Assembly: GCF_018687715.1 (NCBI RefSeq)
Contig: NC_056767.1
Location: forward strand, 6,682,001-6,746,000
Length of the DNA: 64,000 nucleotides
Reading direction: 5' to 3'
DNA from: Carya illinoinensis
Taxonomy: Eukaryota; Streptophyta; Magnoliopsida; Fagales; Juglandaceae
This document shows, piece after piece, positions 1 through 11,208 of the stretch. Positions within the stretch are counted from its first letter, which is position 1; every line of letters starts with the position of its first letter. The position numbers and the translations under genes are program-made. The notes beneath the pieces are model-generated. The model searched no databases, was not told the DNA's origin, and saw nothing but the letters and a program-made list of their open reading frames with translations.

Positions 1-309
1 TTTTTAAATTATATTTTTTTATTTTTAAATTAAATATTTAAATATATTAAAAAATGTGAATTGAAAAATGAAAAAAAAAAAAAGTTGCAAAAGCAAATTG
101 CGGTAACAATGAGCGGTGCTACTCTGACAGTGCTCATCTTCTACATACCAAATCTTTTGGTTGCCCATCAACTTTTGTGTTACGCATTTTTATCAATGAT
201 TTTATCATTCTTAACAATACAAGTTGACCAAACATATTTTAAAATTAAACGATTTCATAATTCAATCACTACAATCTATCACGTGGTTCCTTCAAAGCCC
301 ATATGGTAA

Positions 310-682
310 CTAAAAAATAAAATCTTCAATTATAAAAATAACTTACAACTCTTTTACATTTATTTTTTAATTTTATAATTTAAAATTATTTTATGAAATT
401 AACAAAATTAAATTGGTCAGTTATAAAATAAATTATAAAAAATTATATAAACTATATAATTTACACCAATGATATTATAAGTATTAATTTATAAATAAAT
501 TTAATTTAAACTTATATTATAAAGTAAATTATATTATACCAATGATTATAAATAAGCAGTAAATGTCTTGGTATTAGTGGTATATTTCCTTCAAGGTTAA
601 AAGTTTGAATTTAATTAGAGGCAAACAATCTAAGAGCCATTAATTAAAAGTTATTTTCTTGAATTATTTAAAGTGCAATATT
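310..682. other. AT-rich spacer, no gene seen
   Basis: This is AT-rich sequence with several in-frame stops in all frames, repeated in copy B around 20640-21015. I see no coding, RNA or terminal-repeat signature. It is probably the decayed body of an old repeat. Confidence 0.5.
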
Positions 683-1081
683 ACATACAGTCGTGAAGTA
701 TGTAAGCGTCGTGCAGTCATTTCGAAAAAGTGTGGAGTCCACTATTAGAAAATTAATTTTCTTTTCAAATGGGTCCCTTATTTATTTATTTTTTAAAAGT
801 AATTATGCGGCGCTTGCACACTGATGACTATAAAAAAATTAATAATGAACAAAACTCTTTTTTAAAATGATGATTATACTTAACATTACACTATGTATTG
901 GCAAGAATCCCTTTGTCGAACACTTGTATTTTGCTACATATAATCGTAAAGTGCGCAAGCACAATGCAGTTGTATTGAAAAAGAATGAAGTCCACTATTA
1001 AAAAATTAATTTCTTTTAATGTGGGTCCCATATTTATTTATTTTTTCAAAATAATTATATAGTACTTGCATACTCATGACT
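683..1081 (+). repeat. Dimeric repeat, two ~147 bp units, copy A
   Basis: Two diverged direct units lie at 683-829 and 936-1081. Both run from an ACATA start through an AAAAAG..G.AGTCCACTATTA core and a GGGTCCC..TATTTATT block to a TGACT end. The 106 bp between them is AT-rich. The same dimer is in copy B at 21016-21415, so it is older than the segmental duplication. A looser relative of the GTGGACCCC-type core lies at 17735-17765. No transposase is present; a non-autonomous element is possible but no target duplication was identified. Confidence 0.6.
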
Positions 1082-1317
1082 ACAACCATAATTTCTCATT
1101 TTAGAAACTGTTCCAAAACATGCTATGTTGAAGAAAATAAAAATCTCTTGAAAAAATTACTAGATATGTTAACTGAACCATCAAAGAAAAAATGTAAAAT
1201 TACAATAAAAACAAGAAATAATCTAAAAACAAGTTCTATCGATGCGAGTGCTATATTTTGGATTGAGATATTGTACCAGCTTTAGCTCTGAAGATATGAT
1301 GGTAAGCACACAAAGAG

Positions 1318-1440
1318 GATGAGAAAGCCAAATATCACACTAACTTCTTTCTTTTTCTCTAATGGAGAGCAGATAAAGAGCACATAATGAATCATGAATC
1401 TTCTCGTCACGACAATGGACAATCTCCCTTCACTTTTCGG
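1318..1440 (+). repeat. Short repeat also found at 9507-9630 and 21680-21800
   Basis: A segment of about 120 bp beginning GATGAGAAAGCC and ending near GGACAATCTCCCTT occurs three times in the window. The copies at 1318 and 21680 belong to the segmental duplication. The 9.5 kb copy is separate and holds a 216 bp insertion at its left end. The copies at 1318 and 21680 therefore act as empty sites for that insertion. No coding potential was recognised. Confidence 0.7.
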
Positions 1441-1493
1441 TGCATGGGAGTTCATGATCGGGCGACTACAGATTTGTTAACTTGTTTGGTTGT

Positions 1494-4400
1494 TCCCGTT
1501 GCTATAAGGAGTGTGAAACTAATTGCTTGGCAGCCTCCGGAGCAAGGAAGAGTAGAATTAAATGTAGATGGTGGAGCTTGCGGTAACCCAGGAGAAGCAG
1601 GTGGGGGTGGTATTATTCGGAATCCTGTGGGTGGACTAGTGGCAAGATTTCCTCATTCTTATGGTCATGCTACTAATAATATTGCTGAATGTAGAGTTTG
1701 TGATACCCCGTATTTATGTGTATTTTTAATGAATGATTATTTTAATTATCATAATTAATGGCTCTGTTGTTTTAAATTTAACGTGTTAATCGTTAGATTT
1801 ATTTTATGAATTTTAAGTTGTGAAATTTATTTTCATGTGCTTTCTTAATTTCAATTGCTTTTCATTATTTAAATTTCTCTTTGTTCTAAATTATTTTATT
1901 GTTGAGTTGTATTATCTTATTTTATTTAGTGACTGCGTTTAAGTTATTTTATTTTAATTACCATTTTGAAATCTTTTTTCGTTGGATCAATTTTGAGACA
2001 CCGAACTGAAAAGACTCGATCTCATTTTTCTTTCCCTTCCTTTTTATTTTCCCTTTTTACATTTTTCTTTTTCTTTTTCTTCTTTCTTTTTCTTCTTTTC
2101 TTTCCTCTTCTTTTTTCCCCTACCTCCCAACCACGCCAGCCACTCCCCTCCCCCTATTTCTCTTCATGGGCCTCTTTTTGCAGCCCGCCGCCGCCCACCT
2201 CAACCGTTCCCTCTAATGCCGACGACCCAGCCCCACTAGTCTCAGCCCCCACGCCATCCCCCTTCTCCCTCACGACATCCCCACCTGAATGGGTCATCCC
2301 TTTCATTCCATCCAAAACACGACCCTAGCGCCACCGCCAACATCCACCCATGCCTCGCCGGACCACCCTCGACCAACTCCATGAATCCCAACCACATTCA
2401 AGCCCCTAGCACGCAGCTCCCTCTCATCCCAAAATGGGTTTTACATGCTGGGGTTTAACAACCCAGAGCTGTCGTGCGCCACCGCACCACCTCACCGCCA
2501 CCCCCAACCACTTCCCCATCCACCAGTGACCTCCTTTACCCAATCTCATGCCCCACTATAACCCATAGCCACCACACTCTCCCACGACCTTTCTCCACCT
2601 TTCATGGCCGATCTCCACCGTGCGCCGCCTCCCACGGCAACCAACCACCAACATCAACTCCACCAACCTTCATAAGCCCCTCCATGACTAACCCAAGCCT
2701 CCCGTAGCTCCTCTTCGAAATTCCCACTTTGAGACCTGTGGCCATTGCTTGGAAACCACCACCCACCGCTGCTCCTCCACTTTTGGCATGATGTTTGATC
2801 TTTCAGAATTTGCCTTCAAGCTTTGTAAGTATTTTTCAAATAACCTTTAAGATTTACATATATTTTGCATTAAAAATACTTTGTGATTTGATTGGTTATG
2901 CCAAATTGAGTCCAAGGAGTTTTGAGGTCAATTGGAATTAGAGAACAGAGTTGCTTGTTTGATTAGATGATGTTGGGATTTGTTGGATATTTTTGTGTCT
3001 TGTAGTATGCATTGCATGGTGCACGTATGTTCATGTTTGTAAAATGAAAACTGGGTTTTCGCATGCATGCATATTCATGTGTTTGGTTTTCATGTGTTAA
3101 ATGGTTTTTGGGTGCATGTGTATCATGACCCCAAGCTGAGAAAGGGTATTGTCTCGGTGGAGTTCCTTTGGTCACTTTGGAGCATAATATATTGAGTGAC
3201 GACCCCTGCATTGTCACAGGCAACAACAGGATCGGACGAGATGGTAATGCTCTTATGCCAACTCTGTGGTCCCTCTGCTTATAGGGGCTAAAGGATGCTT
3301 GGCTACAAATACGCTGGGCACGGAACTGGGCATCGCTCGTTACGAAATCACACACATGGTTGTTACCCAAGGTGTGGCGGTGTTTGGATGGTCCCTATGG
3401 GAGATCATGGTGCATAAGGTTAAAATTTGATATGTGCACCATTTTCTAGGAAAATTTTGAGATTTGATAAATGAGTTTATGTGGACCATTTCTAGAAAAA
3501 TGGTGGAATTTATGTTGAGCCCTAGAAAATGACAAATGTTTTAATAGATATGTTTTTGGGCCAAATGGGATTTTGGCATGCATGAAAAATTACTCATTTT
3601 GGGAAATGATGACTTTTGGGTCTGATGCATATGGCATCATGTTCATGCATTTTATTATTGCATGAATATATTTTTATCTCGTGGTTTGTTCGGATTATTA
3701 CTTACCTGCGGTACCGTCTCTTGGTACCGTAGATTTTGACGCAGGTGATGAGAAAGTTGAGCCTGAGGATGCGGCTCCACCGGAGGAGTGATTGGGTATC
3801 ACTTACTCATGCATTGGGAATTGTTTTCCCACTTCTGGATATAGTGTTTTGGTTTTTTTTTTTTCCTTGATAACTGTAATATTTTTGGTAGCCTTGTTTG
3901 TAAACGAACTTGTATTTAAACAAATTCTGGTACTTAGTCGACTGACGTTAATTATTCCATTGCATTTTTGTTGTAAACTTTCTACATGAACATAGACTTG
4001 GCACTTATAGATGGAATGTATGACCCGTGTTGTTATCATCTCGACGCCTCGATCTCCACATGTATGTACGTGGGAGTTGGGGGCATCACAAAACTCTTCT
4101 TGATGGGCTTCAGTTGTGCAGGCAATTGGGATTGAGAGATGTATTAGTAGAGTGAGACTCATTGATGTTAGTGGGATGGTTGGCATCAGGAGTGCGCAAA
4201 TATTGGTTTCTTTGGGATTTCTAGGAGGAAATTAAAGTTAATACTTGTGAGTTTATTACTTGTGGGTTAAATGTTTGTTTTCGTCATATATGTAGAGGGG
4301 CCAATACGGTGGTGGATGTTTTGGCTAAGCAGGGAACTCAAGGTGTTAATTCAGATTTATGTTACGTTAATTCCATTCAAGGTCCTTTTTTGGGGAATGA

Positions 4401-4545
4401 ATCGCATGGATAAACTTGGCATCCCTTATCTTAGATGTTGGGAGTTTCTTGGCTTGGGTGGGTCTTTTGTTGGGTTTTGTTGTTCTTCTGGAATTTTCGG
4501 GCATCTCGACATGTGACCTTGACTCTTAAAACAAAAAAAAAAGAT
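1494..4545 (+). pseudogene. LINE RNase H domain remnant split by a solo LTR (copy A)
   Basis: The left part (about 1494-1693) encodes an RVT_3-type RNase H start: WQPPEQGR, then LNVDGGACGNPG with the first catalytic Asp, then GGGGIIRNP and NNIAECR. The frame resumes after the LTR at 4091 with LLDGLQLCRQLGL and continues to ADxLAKQG-like sequence near 4310. An A-rich tail ends it at 4528-4541. RNase H of this kind is the C-terminal domain of plant L1-like LINE ORF2. In-frame stops and the 2392 bp LTR make it non-functional. The LINE is oriented on the plus strand and only its 3' end is present. Confidence 0.8.
1699..4090. mobile_element. Solo LTR, 2392 bp (family L1, copy A)
   Basis: The segment starts TGTGATACCCC and ends GGGGGCATCACA, so it has inverted TGTGAT/ATCACA-type ends. 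Flanking 5-mers are GAGTT (1694-1698) and AAACT (4091-4095); in copy B they are GAACT and AAACT, which shows an original 5 bp target duplication in a LINE RNase H frame. Inside lie a long pyrimidine tract (about 2030-2130), a C-rich proline-coding-like stretch (2130-2710) and a conserved block at 3115-3420 shared with the LTR at 46565-48849. No internal coding region is present. The superfamily cannot be told from an LTR alone; long Tat/Ogre-like Gypsy LTRs are one possibility. Confidence 0.85.
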
Positions 4546-4692
4546 GAAGGTCAATAGTCCCAGTTGTGTACACACATGTCTTCCTTTTAGCTGGCATCAT
4601 TTTAAATGCACTAGCTGTTTGCTGCACAGTTGTGAGCATTTGCAATTTATTTCTTATTATTGGCTTGAAAATTTGTTTTCTTGTACCCTACT

Positions 4693-5183
4693 TGTTAAAA
4701 CAGAAGAAAACAGAAAATCTGAGATGAACAAGTGATGTGGAGTAACTCTTTTCCCATATATCATTTATGCTACATAGAACTGATATATATACACTGCCAC
4801 AAGAACTAAAAGGCAAAAAGAAAACTTCCAAAATACCTCTTTCTATTCTGCTACAACATTACAGATTGTAAATCTCAGCATGGTGTATGCAGTGCCTTGT
4901 GTATCGAGACCCTGACTTCTTTTTCTGTGCAGTCATGTGTTCCTTCAATTGATGTTTTGTATTTCTGTGCCAACACTTTCTCCTTTCTATTGCTTTCTTC
5001 TTTTTGTGCTTTGCAGCAGACTTTATTTACTTTTTCAGCTACATGCTTTCCTTGAGTGTTGCAGGCTCTTGCAGGTCTGCTTTGGCTGCTGCATGTACTG
5101 CTTTGTGAGTTGCAGCCTTGATGTTTAGTGTCCTCATGTCCTCCTTGCTTGTTCTTGATTTCTTTGCTTTTTATTTCGTGATA
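4693..5183. mobile_element. Solo LTR, 491 bp, only in copy A
   Basis: Copy B and the block at 27098-27295 show the uninterrupted site (TACCCTACTGCCCTC). Copy A has 491 bp inserted there, flanked by CTACT (4688-4692) and CTGCT (5184-5188), a 5 bp target duplication with one mismatch. The insert starts TGTTAAAACAG and ends CGTGATA, so one end is TG and the other TA rather than CA. No coding region is present. It entered after the segmental duplication, or was lost from copy B. Confidence 0.75.
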
Positions 5184-5256
5184 CTGCTGCCCTCAAAACA
5201 TGAAGAAGCGTCTACTCATGTTCTTATTTATTGGATTGTTTAATGCGCTTTGAAGA

Positions 5257-6558
5257 ATGTCTCGATTGCATATATGCAAAGGTTAAACATGATGAAGAAG
5301 CTCTGCAGTTTGGAACGAGGATACAAAGGCTTGGGATGTGCAGTTGATCGAGGAACCATTCTCTGTGGAGGAAGCAGTTAATGGGCTCACAGGAGAAGGG
5401 TGCTCTTTCCGGTACTACATCCACAAAATTAGTTGAAGAGACTTGAATGCACAACCAACAATATCCAACTTGTCTGGCGAAGTTACTAAATTGAGGTGCT
5501 GTGAAAAATCTGCTGTGGTGGGAAAATAATGTCAAAATTGCAGTTAGTGATGATGTTGGCAGAGGTTGTGAACGTTGTAGGAAGAGAAAGTGGTTACTTG
5601 ATTCTGCTGAGCCCATTGAATATTTGTATGCCAAGGGTAGGAACTTGTATGTGCAGATAGATCAGAATCTATCTTTGTGGCATGGTATGTTAGACAGACG
5701 AATAGGCAGTCCCCTGGAAGAAGTAAGATGTCTGGCTCCTAATCCGCAATGCATTCCACACGGTACGCTTGATGGGTAGCACAAAAAGAGCAAGGTATCT
5801 CCTGAAGAGGTACATAAGAAGCATTTTTGTGTCAGTGGCAAGCAAAAGAAGGAAGAAAACCTGGAACCGAAGTCTTGGGGATCAAGTGATCTTGAAACTA
5901 AGGCAAGTTTTGAGGATGTAGCTGATGGTGACTACATGAAACTGCTGGACTTGGATGATGCTGCTGACGAGCAACGTTACAGGATGGCGGCCGAAAGGCC
6001 AGTGTCACCAAGTCTTCCTCTTATTGACTTTGATAACAGCCAAATATTTGATGTGGATTGTTCTGAAACTTTAGTAGTGGAATGGGCCTATAAAGAGGTA
6101 TCGACTGAGCACAGCTTTGATGCTATTGATGTTGAAATTGAGTTCAATAAACTAAAACACACTACTCTAGGAACTTCCTGTAATCTGTCACTGCATAAGA
6201 CTGTAGCCCAGCTGATTCCGTTGCTATCATTTGGAATGGTTTCTGGACTCTAGAGGCAGGAAATGCTAGTCCTCAGAAGGTCCAGGTCTCGGGTCTGGTT
6301 GTGGGCATTAGTAATTTGCCTAGATCAAGAGACGAGGAAGTTAATTTTCCATTTGAAAGTGAATTTGGATCTGCATGTGACACTGTTGCAAAATACTGTG
6401 TCGTGTCTCCAAACATGAGAGATCGTAACGTCATTTCTAGGATATTTAAAACTACCAAAACTTGTATAGCTCGGTGCTGTTTGCTTTCTCAAACGGAGTG
6501 GGTGGTGCCAAAGATTCTGCTTGCTCTTGTGATGGATCGCAGAAAATCTTTTACTTGT
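5257..6558 (+). pseudogene. MEE22/EMB1611-like host gene, truncated pseudogene (copy A)
   Basis: This plus-strand fragment encodes a hydrophilic segment containing KVKHDEEALQFG (coiled-coil-like), EPIEYLYAK, DDAADEQRYRMAAERPVSPS and SQTEWVVPK. It ends at a good splice donor, CTTGT|GTAAGT, at 6558/6559, conserved in copy B. It is broken: a LINE scrap at 5318-5377 brings a stop, single- and two-base deletions lie near 5441 and 5522, and there is a TAG at 5777-5779 where copy B has TTG. All exons after the donor are missing. The match to Arabidopsis MEE22/EMB1611 is my recollection of the family, mainly its C-terminal part seen in the long copy. Treat the name as tentative. Confidence 0.65.
5318..5377 (+). 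pseudogene. LINE microfragment inside the host pseudogene
   Basis: About 60 bases match the start of the LINE fragment at 26547-27097 (encoded AWDVQLIEE..SVEEA). In copy A the LINE sequence stops at GAAGCAG and host gene sequence resumes at GTTAATGGG. The host base string before the junction in copy B is GGGCAG, so the join shares CAG. This is a deletion scar that removed most of the LINE fragment and about 240 bp of host coding sequence. Confidence 0.75.
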
Positions 6559-6940
6559 GTAAGTGATTTATTGCCATCCAAGTTGATACGATTTTCTTGC
6601 TGATAATAAAACTATATATACAAGACTCCTTATGGAAGGATGGCAGCCAATAATAGTTTTTCTTTTTGCTAACTTTGTAGAATTTTTGGGTACGCTTTTG
6701 TTCCTCTTTATAAGTGGGGTTTTCTCTAGTATATTATTTCATGTGTATTGGTGTGCCCCTGTAGGCTTTGATAGGGTTGATTTATTTATAAAAAAATCTG
6801 CATGACTGATCTTTAGTGGTATATGGATGCTTTGAAGTCAGTGCGTGAGACAATGAGTTTTTTAAGGTTGGAACTAATTTATTTTTCATATCGTTGAAAT
6901 GTTTCTGGGAAAAGGTCTGCGTGTTTTTTACATTAAAAAT
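6559..6940 (+). other. Host intron remnant, copy A
   Basis: Non-coding sequence follows the conserved donor at 6559. It matches copy B at 33359-33464 and 38086-38340, the two sides of Copia-2. It therefore preserves the site as it was before Copia-2 inserted (AACTTTGTAGAA around 6675). Homology stops at TTTTTTACATT, the start of the deletion junction. Confidence 0.75.
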
Positions 6941-6955
6941 TTTGTTCATAATATG

Positions 6956-8076
6956 TTTCTATCAATCTATCAGGTTCTTTGATTTGTTTGTCAAGGAACA
7001 CATGAGTTGCTTTCTTGTTCTTTGATAATATATTTATTCTTTGGTGTTAATCCCAAACCATCAGGTTGGTTGTCATGCGCAGATGTCTATGTGAGATCTT
7101 TTAAACATCATTGGCTAATAGAGAGGCAGTTTAAGAAGCAAGAAGCCTTCAAAATCACAAAGGCAAAATTCATTCAAACAATTGTGCTAAAAAAGTATCT
7201 GCGCAGTCTTTTGGAATCTCAATTGCAACATTCATTCAAACAATTGTGTAAAAACGGTATATTTCACTTCAACAAATGTTACCAAGAATCTCACAAATTT
7301 GGGGCAAAAAAACACCAATTAAAACTGACATAACCTTCTTGAATGTCATTTGAGAATTAATATAAAATCAATTTTTCCGCCTGCTTTGGTCAATCATATA
7401 CATACAAGGTTACATCCTTATCAACAAACACTTTGTTTATACTTTGTTCAATACATGATAAATACTTCACTTCTGGAAAAATTAATCCATTTTGGTTCCA
7501 AGTGAGAATTGAGAAATCTACCTTACAATGAAGATGCCATTTCTTCATTCAAATGCCTTATAATGAAGATGACCTATCTATTATAGAAAATAAAGAGATA
7601 CTTATATAGGACAATATTGTCCCATCACATAATTTCACTTAATTGCACACAACATCGGAGTAAAAACCGATGGTCCTGAGGACCAGGTCCTCCTTTGACA
7701 ATCCTGAACGCTAAGTGACACCACATAAAAAATCTCAAACTATTTTGAGCTGAAGAAAGTGGAAGATCCAACCTAAAGAAAAGGAATATTCTTATCAACA
7801 GAGTTAGTTCAATAACACATACTGGACATGAGGCTGGAAAAAGTTGCATATGGTGATCATGAATTTGATTATTGAGCATTTTTTCACCCAAAGTTTAGTT
7901 TCAATACCATATATGAGACATTTCAACCTCAACCGAGGAGTGGTAAGCATTTATTTTATCTAGGTATCAACTTCAGGATGAATGTCAAAAATCTTGGAGA
8001 AACCTTATACAAAAATTTAATTACAAGGCTGGGCAATAAGAAAACTAGAGAAATCAATTCTTGGTTAGGCAATATG
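6956..8076. other. 1121 bp segment absent from the related site at 60.3 kb
   Basis: Sequence on both sides (6930-6955 and 8071-8205) is joined directly at 60297-60452. Here the two sides are separated by 1121 bp, with AATATG at both edges (6950-6955 and 8071-8076). It has no terminal inverted repeats, no protein domain and only short ORFs. It is either an insertion with a 6 bp duplication in copy A or a microhomology deletion on the 60 kb side. A short internal repeat with CATTCAAACAATTGTG occurs near 7170 and 7230. Confidence 0.5.
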
Positions 8077-8205
8077 ATCATGTTATGCCTCTAGGCTCTA
8101 TTACATGTCCTGACCCAAGCTGGAACCATAACACTAATAATCCTATTGTGCCAAAACAAAAATTTTCTCTGCACTATAAAGCTTTTTAGAAATTTGATTG
8201 AAAGA

Positions 8206-9284
8206 TTTTCCTCTTCTCCGATTTCTAGCTGTTGAAATTATTCGGGCAATGGCTAATTCAAGCTAATTCACATTAAGAAAAGGGAAAGGAAACCAGGGAA
8301 ATAAGAAACTGACAGGTGGTCCAAGTTCTGGTGGAATGATTATTCTTCTCTTTCCACAAGGTTTCATTTCTCGAATCCCTTGCCCAAATCCTGCATTAAT
8401 TTCTGTTTCTTAGCCACTCCCACAAATTTTCACCTTAGTAGACAATCATAATGAAGATACCTTATGCCTCATCATAGATGTATAGAGAAAGCAGGCAAGA
8501 TACGTATGATCTCCAGAATAAATTTCTTCTCACTAATTGGGACCAATGCATTATTGCCCAAGCGGGTTTTTGCCAGGAAACCCTATAGGTATGTGCTGCC
8601 AATATGGCGACTTGACTCATTATAGCCAACATAGTGAAAAGTCACCTACAATGGACCTCACACCAGTTCAGTCTAAGATCGGAAGAGAAGTTTTCAAGAA
8701 ATATATGAATTTCTTTAAAAACACATAGCTTTATAGATAAGAGAGTTTGGACTCATTATTGGGTCCTAAAAAGGTAGTTTTTTAATAAATGAATTACTAG
8801 CTTACAACATAGAATATATTAAGAGCAATTTCATTTACAACAAAAGCCATGATACAAACCTTCTCGAATAAAAGTTTGAAAGTCTTTGGGTGCATTGTTT
8901 TCTTTTTGTACTTGCTTATTTTGTTCTAGTAAGTGTTTTTCATCATATAGATTACTCTTTGTCTTTCTAGAAGAAGATAATGAGGGAGAGAGGAGCCCTA
9001 GAATCACAGAGGGATGAGAGACTTGCAAAGAGGCGGAGTTGGGCAAGAGAAAACTAAAAGACAAAGAGAGGAGAAGAAGGTTTTGGGAGATGAAGCACGG
9101 GGAGACCAGCTTTTGAGGGAGAATAGGGTGACAGGTGAGGGAGGCTTCGGGCGAGAGAGGGCTTTTGGGCAGAATTGGTTCACTTCATAGTGAACCTGGT
9201 TTGTCACGTAGGGCATGCAATGGCAGATGACAAATAGTGGCTTATGACAAAAAATTTTCATATGAAAATGGCAAGCACACAAAG
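8206..9284. other. No gene recognised
   Basis: No domain, RNA gene or terminal repeat was recognised here. The part at 8960-9180 is purine-rich on the plus strand; the ORFs across it have no recognisable motif and look like base-composition effects. Confidence 0.5.
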
Positions 9285-9290
9285 GATGAG

Positions 9291-9506
9291 GGGTTGGCTC
9301 AAGAGGTTTTGGGGCCTAAGGCAAGAATTTTCAATGAGGCTTTATTTCATTTTATTTGTAAAATTAAAATTAAATCAATTTATTTTAATTTTAATTCTTA
9401 CATTTCATTTTTATTTAAAAATAATTCATATCATTTTGCAAAGTATATTCTACTTTAGACTTTTTTCTTTGGGGGCCTTATTCCACTAGGGGGAAGAACC
9501 GGCCCT
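9291..9506. mobile_element. MITE candidate, 216 bp
   Basis: An AT-rich 216 bp insert lies between two GATGAG copies (9285-9290 and 9507-9512). The related sequences at 1318 and 21680 lack it and have a single GATGAG, so they serve as empty sites. The ends are imperfect inverted repeats: GGGTTGGCTC at the left, and GGGCCGGTTC read from the right. No coding capacity is present. The superfamily is uncertain because the visible duplication is only 6 bp. Confidence 0.6.
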
Positions 9507-9816
9507 GATGAGAAAGCCAACTATCAAACTGACTTCTTGCTCTTTCTCTAACGGAGAGCAAATTAAGGAAGAGCATATAATGAACCATGAATATTCTCGT
9601 CACGGCAGTGGACAATCTCCCTTAACTTGTCCTCCATAGACCTACCTTCCCTTCATCCCAATCTCCCTTCCTTAGCTTCCCCATCATTTCAATACCTTCT
9701 TCCTCTCTATTGATGTTGTGTTTCGCATGCTGGGCAATGGGGTGTTTTCATTCCTTTGTGCCTGCAAGATTTAATGGAAGGGGCTCGGTGGGTATGGGAT
9801 ACCTGCTATGCCTAAG

Positions 9817-10171
9817 GCTTGTTTGGAAAAATATTTCATCCCAAAGTTCTCATCTCATCTCATCTCATTCCATATTCTTCCCAAATATCACTCAAATACA
9901 AATATTTTCAAACTAATCATTAGAAATTTTCTAAAATTTTAAACAAAAATTAAAAAGTAATTCAACCCTTTCAAATCCATAAACAAAAATAATGTTAAAA
10001 AACTATATTATAACAATAATTTAACTTTATAATATTCTTATTTAACATTTTCTCTCTCATTTGCTAAAACCTCATAAAACATTAATTCAAACTATCTCAC
10101 TACTAATCACAAACTATCTTACAACTATTTACAAAACTTTCATCTCATCTAATCTCATTCCCCAAGCTTGT
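9817..10171. mobile_element. MITE-like element with CTCAT-rich ends
   Basis: About 355 bp lie between CCTAAG (9811-9816) and CCTAAG (10172-10177). The outer ends are GCTTGTTTGG at the left and AAGCTTGGGG read from the right, imperfect inverted repeats. CTCATCTCATCTCAT runs sit just inside both ends (9848-9870 and 10140-10160), and the centre is AT-rich. This structure is typical of a non-autonomous DNA transposon. The exact target duplication (6-8 bp) is not secure. Confidence 0.5.
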
Positions 10172-10251
10172 CCTAAGTCAGTACCCTTGCTCACAGTGGA
10201 TACAAGTTGTAAGTTCAAAGAGAGGAGAGAGCCCCCCTTACCTCTGTCCTT

Positions 10252-10252
<1 letters not shown>

Positions 10253-10298
<46 letters not shown>
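10253..10298. repeat. (GT)23 microsatellite
   Basis: An uninterrupted GT dinucleotide run of about 46 bp, followed by a short TACATACATATATATAC stretch. The ORFs reading Cys-Val repeats through it are artefacts of the repeat. Confidence 0.97.
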
Positions 10299-10299
<1 letters not shown>

Positions 10300-10329
10300 T
10301 ACATACATATATATACTTGGTTAAGGTGG

Positions 10330-11208
10330 TCCCCTCAGTTGTCAGTAGATCGTGTCGAGCCGTACCATATATGCATTCTTTATTTGCACGGTCCTTTCTG
10401 TCATGTCTGTCATTGTTCTTTTCTACTATACATAGTCCACTCCCCTCCTTTCTGCTTTTCTTTGATGGTAGGTGAGAGGTGGTGTTTTCACTACCCTGGT
10501 GGCAAGGGTGAGTGGTTGCTCATTTAATGCGGTGTAACGGTCCCTTGCGTGACAACTTCTCTATCCATTTAATGCACCATGTCTGTTGTTTGCCACTGCG
10601 AGATGTAGGTCATGTTGGTGGTGAGACCCTCATTCATGTTGGATGGGCCTTCTTGGGCTAGACTCGGCCTACCCCTTTCCTTCCTTCCCTATCGGACTAT
10701 TTGCTAGCTCGTTTGGGCCTTAATTCCTACAGCACACGTGCGGTGAGAATTCATAAGTCTTTCATCATGGTTAATCGTGGGGCGTTCCATAGTGCAACAG
10801 TTTGTTTTCCACATTACTAACAACCATTCCGGCCACTCTTGGGTAGGGACAAGCCGCCACCTGATTGTGGTTGGCCCGTGTTCCCCATGCGCGCAATGCT
10901 TTTGCATTCACATTTGTGGCATGAGCCGTAATTCATCTCCCTCACATCATTATCTGCAACTTGAACTTTGGGATTTGCTCCTGACATTCCCTTCCACAAT
11001 GTTTGTCAGCTCCTGGCATGGAAACTTCATCCAATGCATGCCCTTTATTTATATCACACCCATTCCCTATCGTTCCATTCTATTGCTCTTTCTTCAAGTC
11101 TCTTCCTTCACCATGCTTCTTCTTGTTCGTCTCTCTCTGGTTGGTTTTCACCAAGTCTCCCTCACATTCCTCATCTCATTTTCCATCTTCTTCCTCTACC
11201 TCTCGCGA
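10330..11208. other. Unassigned region upstream of the gag-like ORF
   Basis: This GC-richer stretch has no recognisable domain. Its pyrimidine-rich right part (11080-11205) leads into the ATG of the gag-like ORF, so it may be LTR or leader sequence of the same decayed retroelement. No LTR boundary was found. Confidence 0.35.

Larger units (their letters stand above)
1..6955 (+). repeat. Segmental duplication, copy A (partner 20325-38340)
   Basis: Reading from the left edge, this stretch matches copy B in the same order and orientation: AT-rich leader, dimeric repeat, LINE RNase H remnant, 2.4 kb solo LTR, rest of the RNase H, spacer, and host pseudogene. Similarity looks to be in the low-to-mid 90s percent by eye (not computed). 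The left boundary lies outside the window. Copy A alone carries a 491 bp solo LTR at 4693-5183. Homology to the gene ends near 6937 at a deletion junction; the bases after it match 60297 onward, which lies beyond the 3' end of the gene in copy B. Confidence 0.9.

Noticed and set aside
61..309. An 82-codon open frame with a counterpart at 20401-20639
   Set aside because: The frame at 61 starts with TTG, and the ATG present in the copy B frame is out of frame here because the A-run differs in length. Changes between the copies are not biased to silent sites. No domain is recognised, so coding is unlikely.
1966..2707. Proline-rich and serine-rich ORFs, repeated at 22297-23005
   Set aside because: They lie inside solo LTRs and result from a pyrimidine tract and C-rich sequence. 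Reading frames are not kept between the copies.
7007..7333. 108-codon ORF with an internal repeat
   Set aside because: The repeated FIQTIV/SFKQL-like segment comes from a short DNA duplication. No start context, domain or conserved counterpart was found.
10255..10527. Cys-Val repeat ORFs
   Set aside because: They are products of the (GT)23 microsatellite read in different frames.
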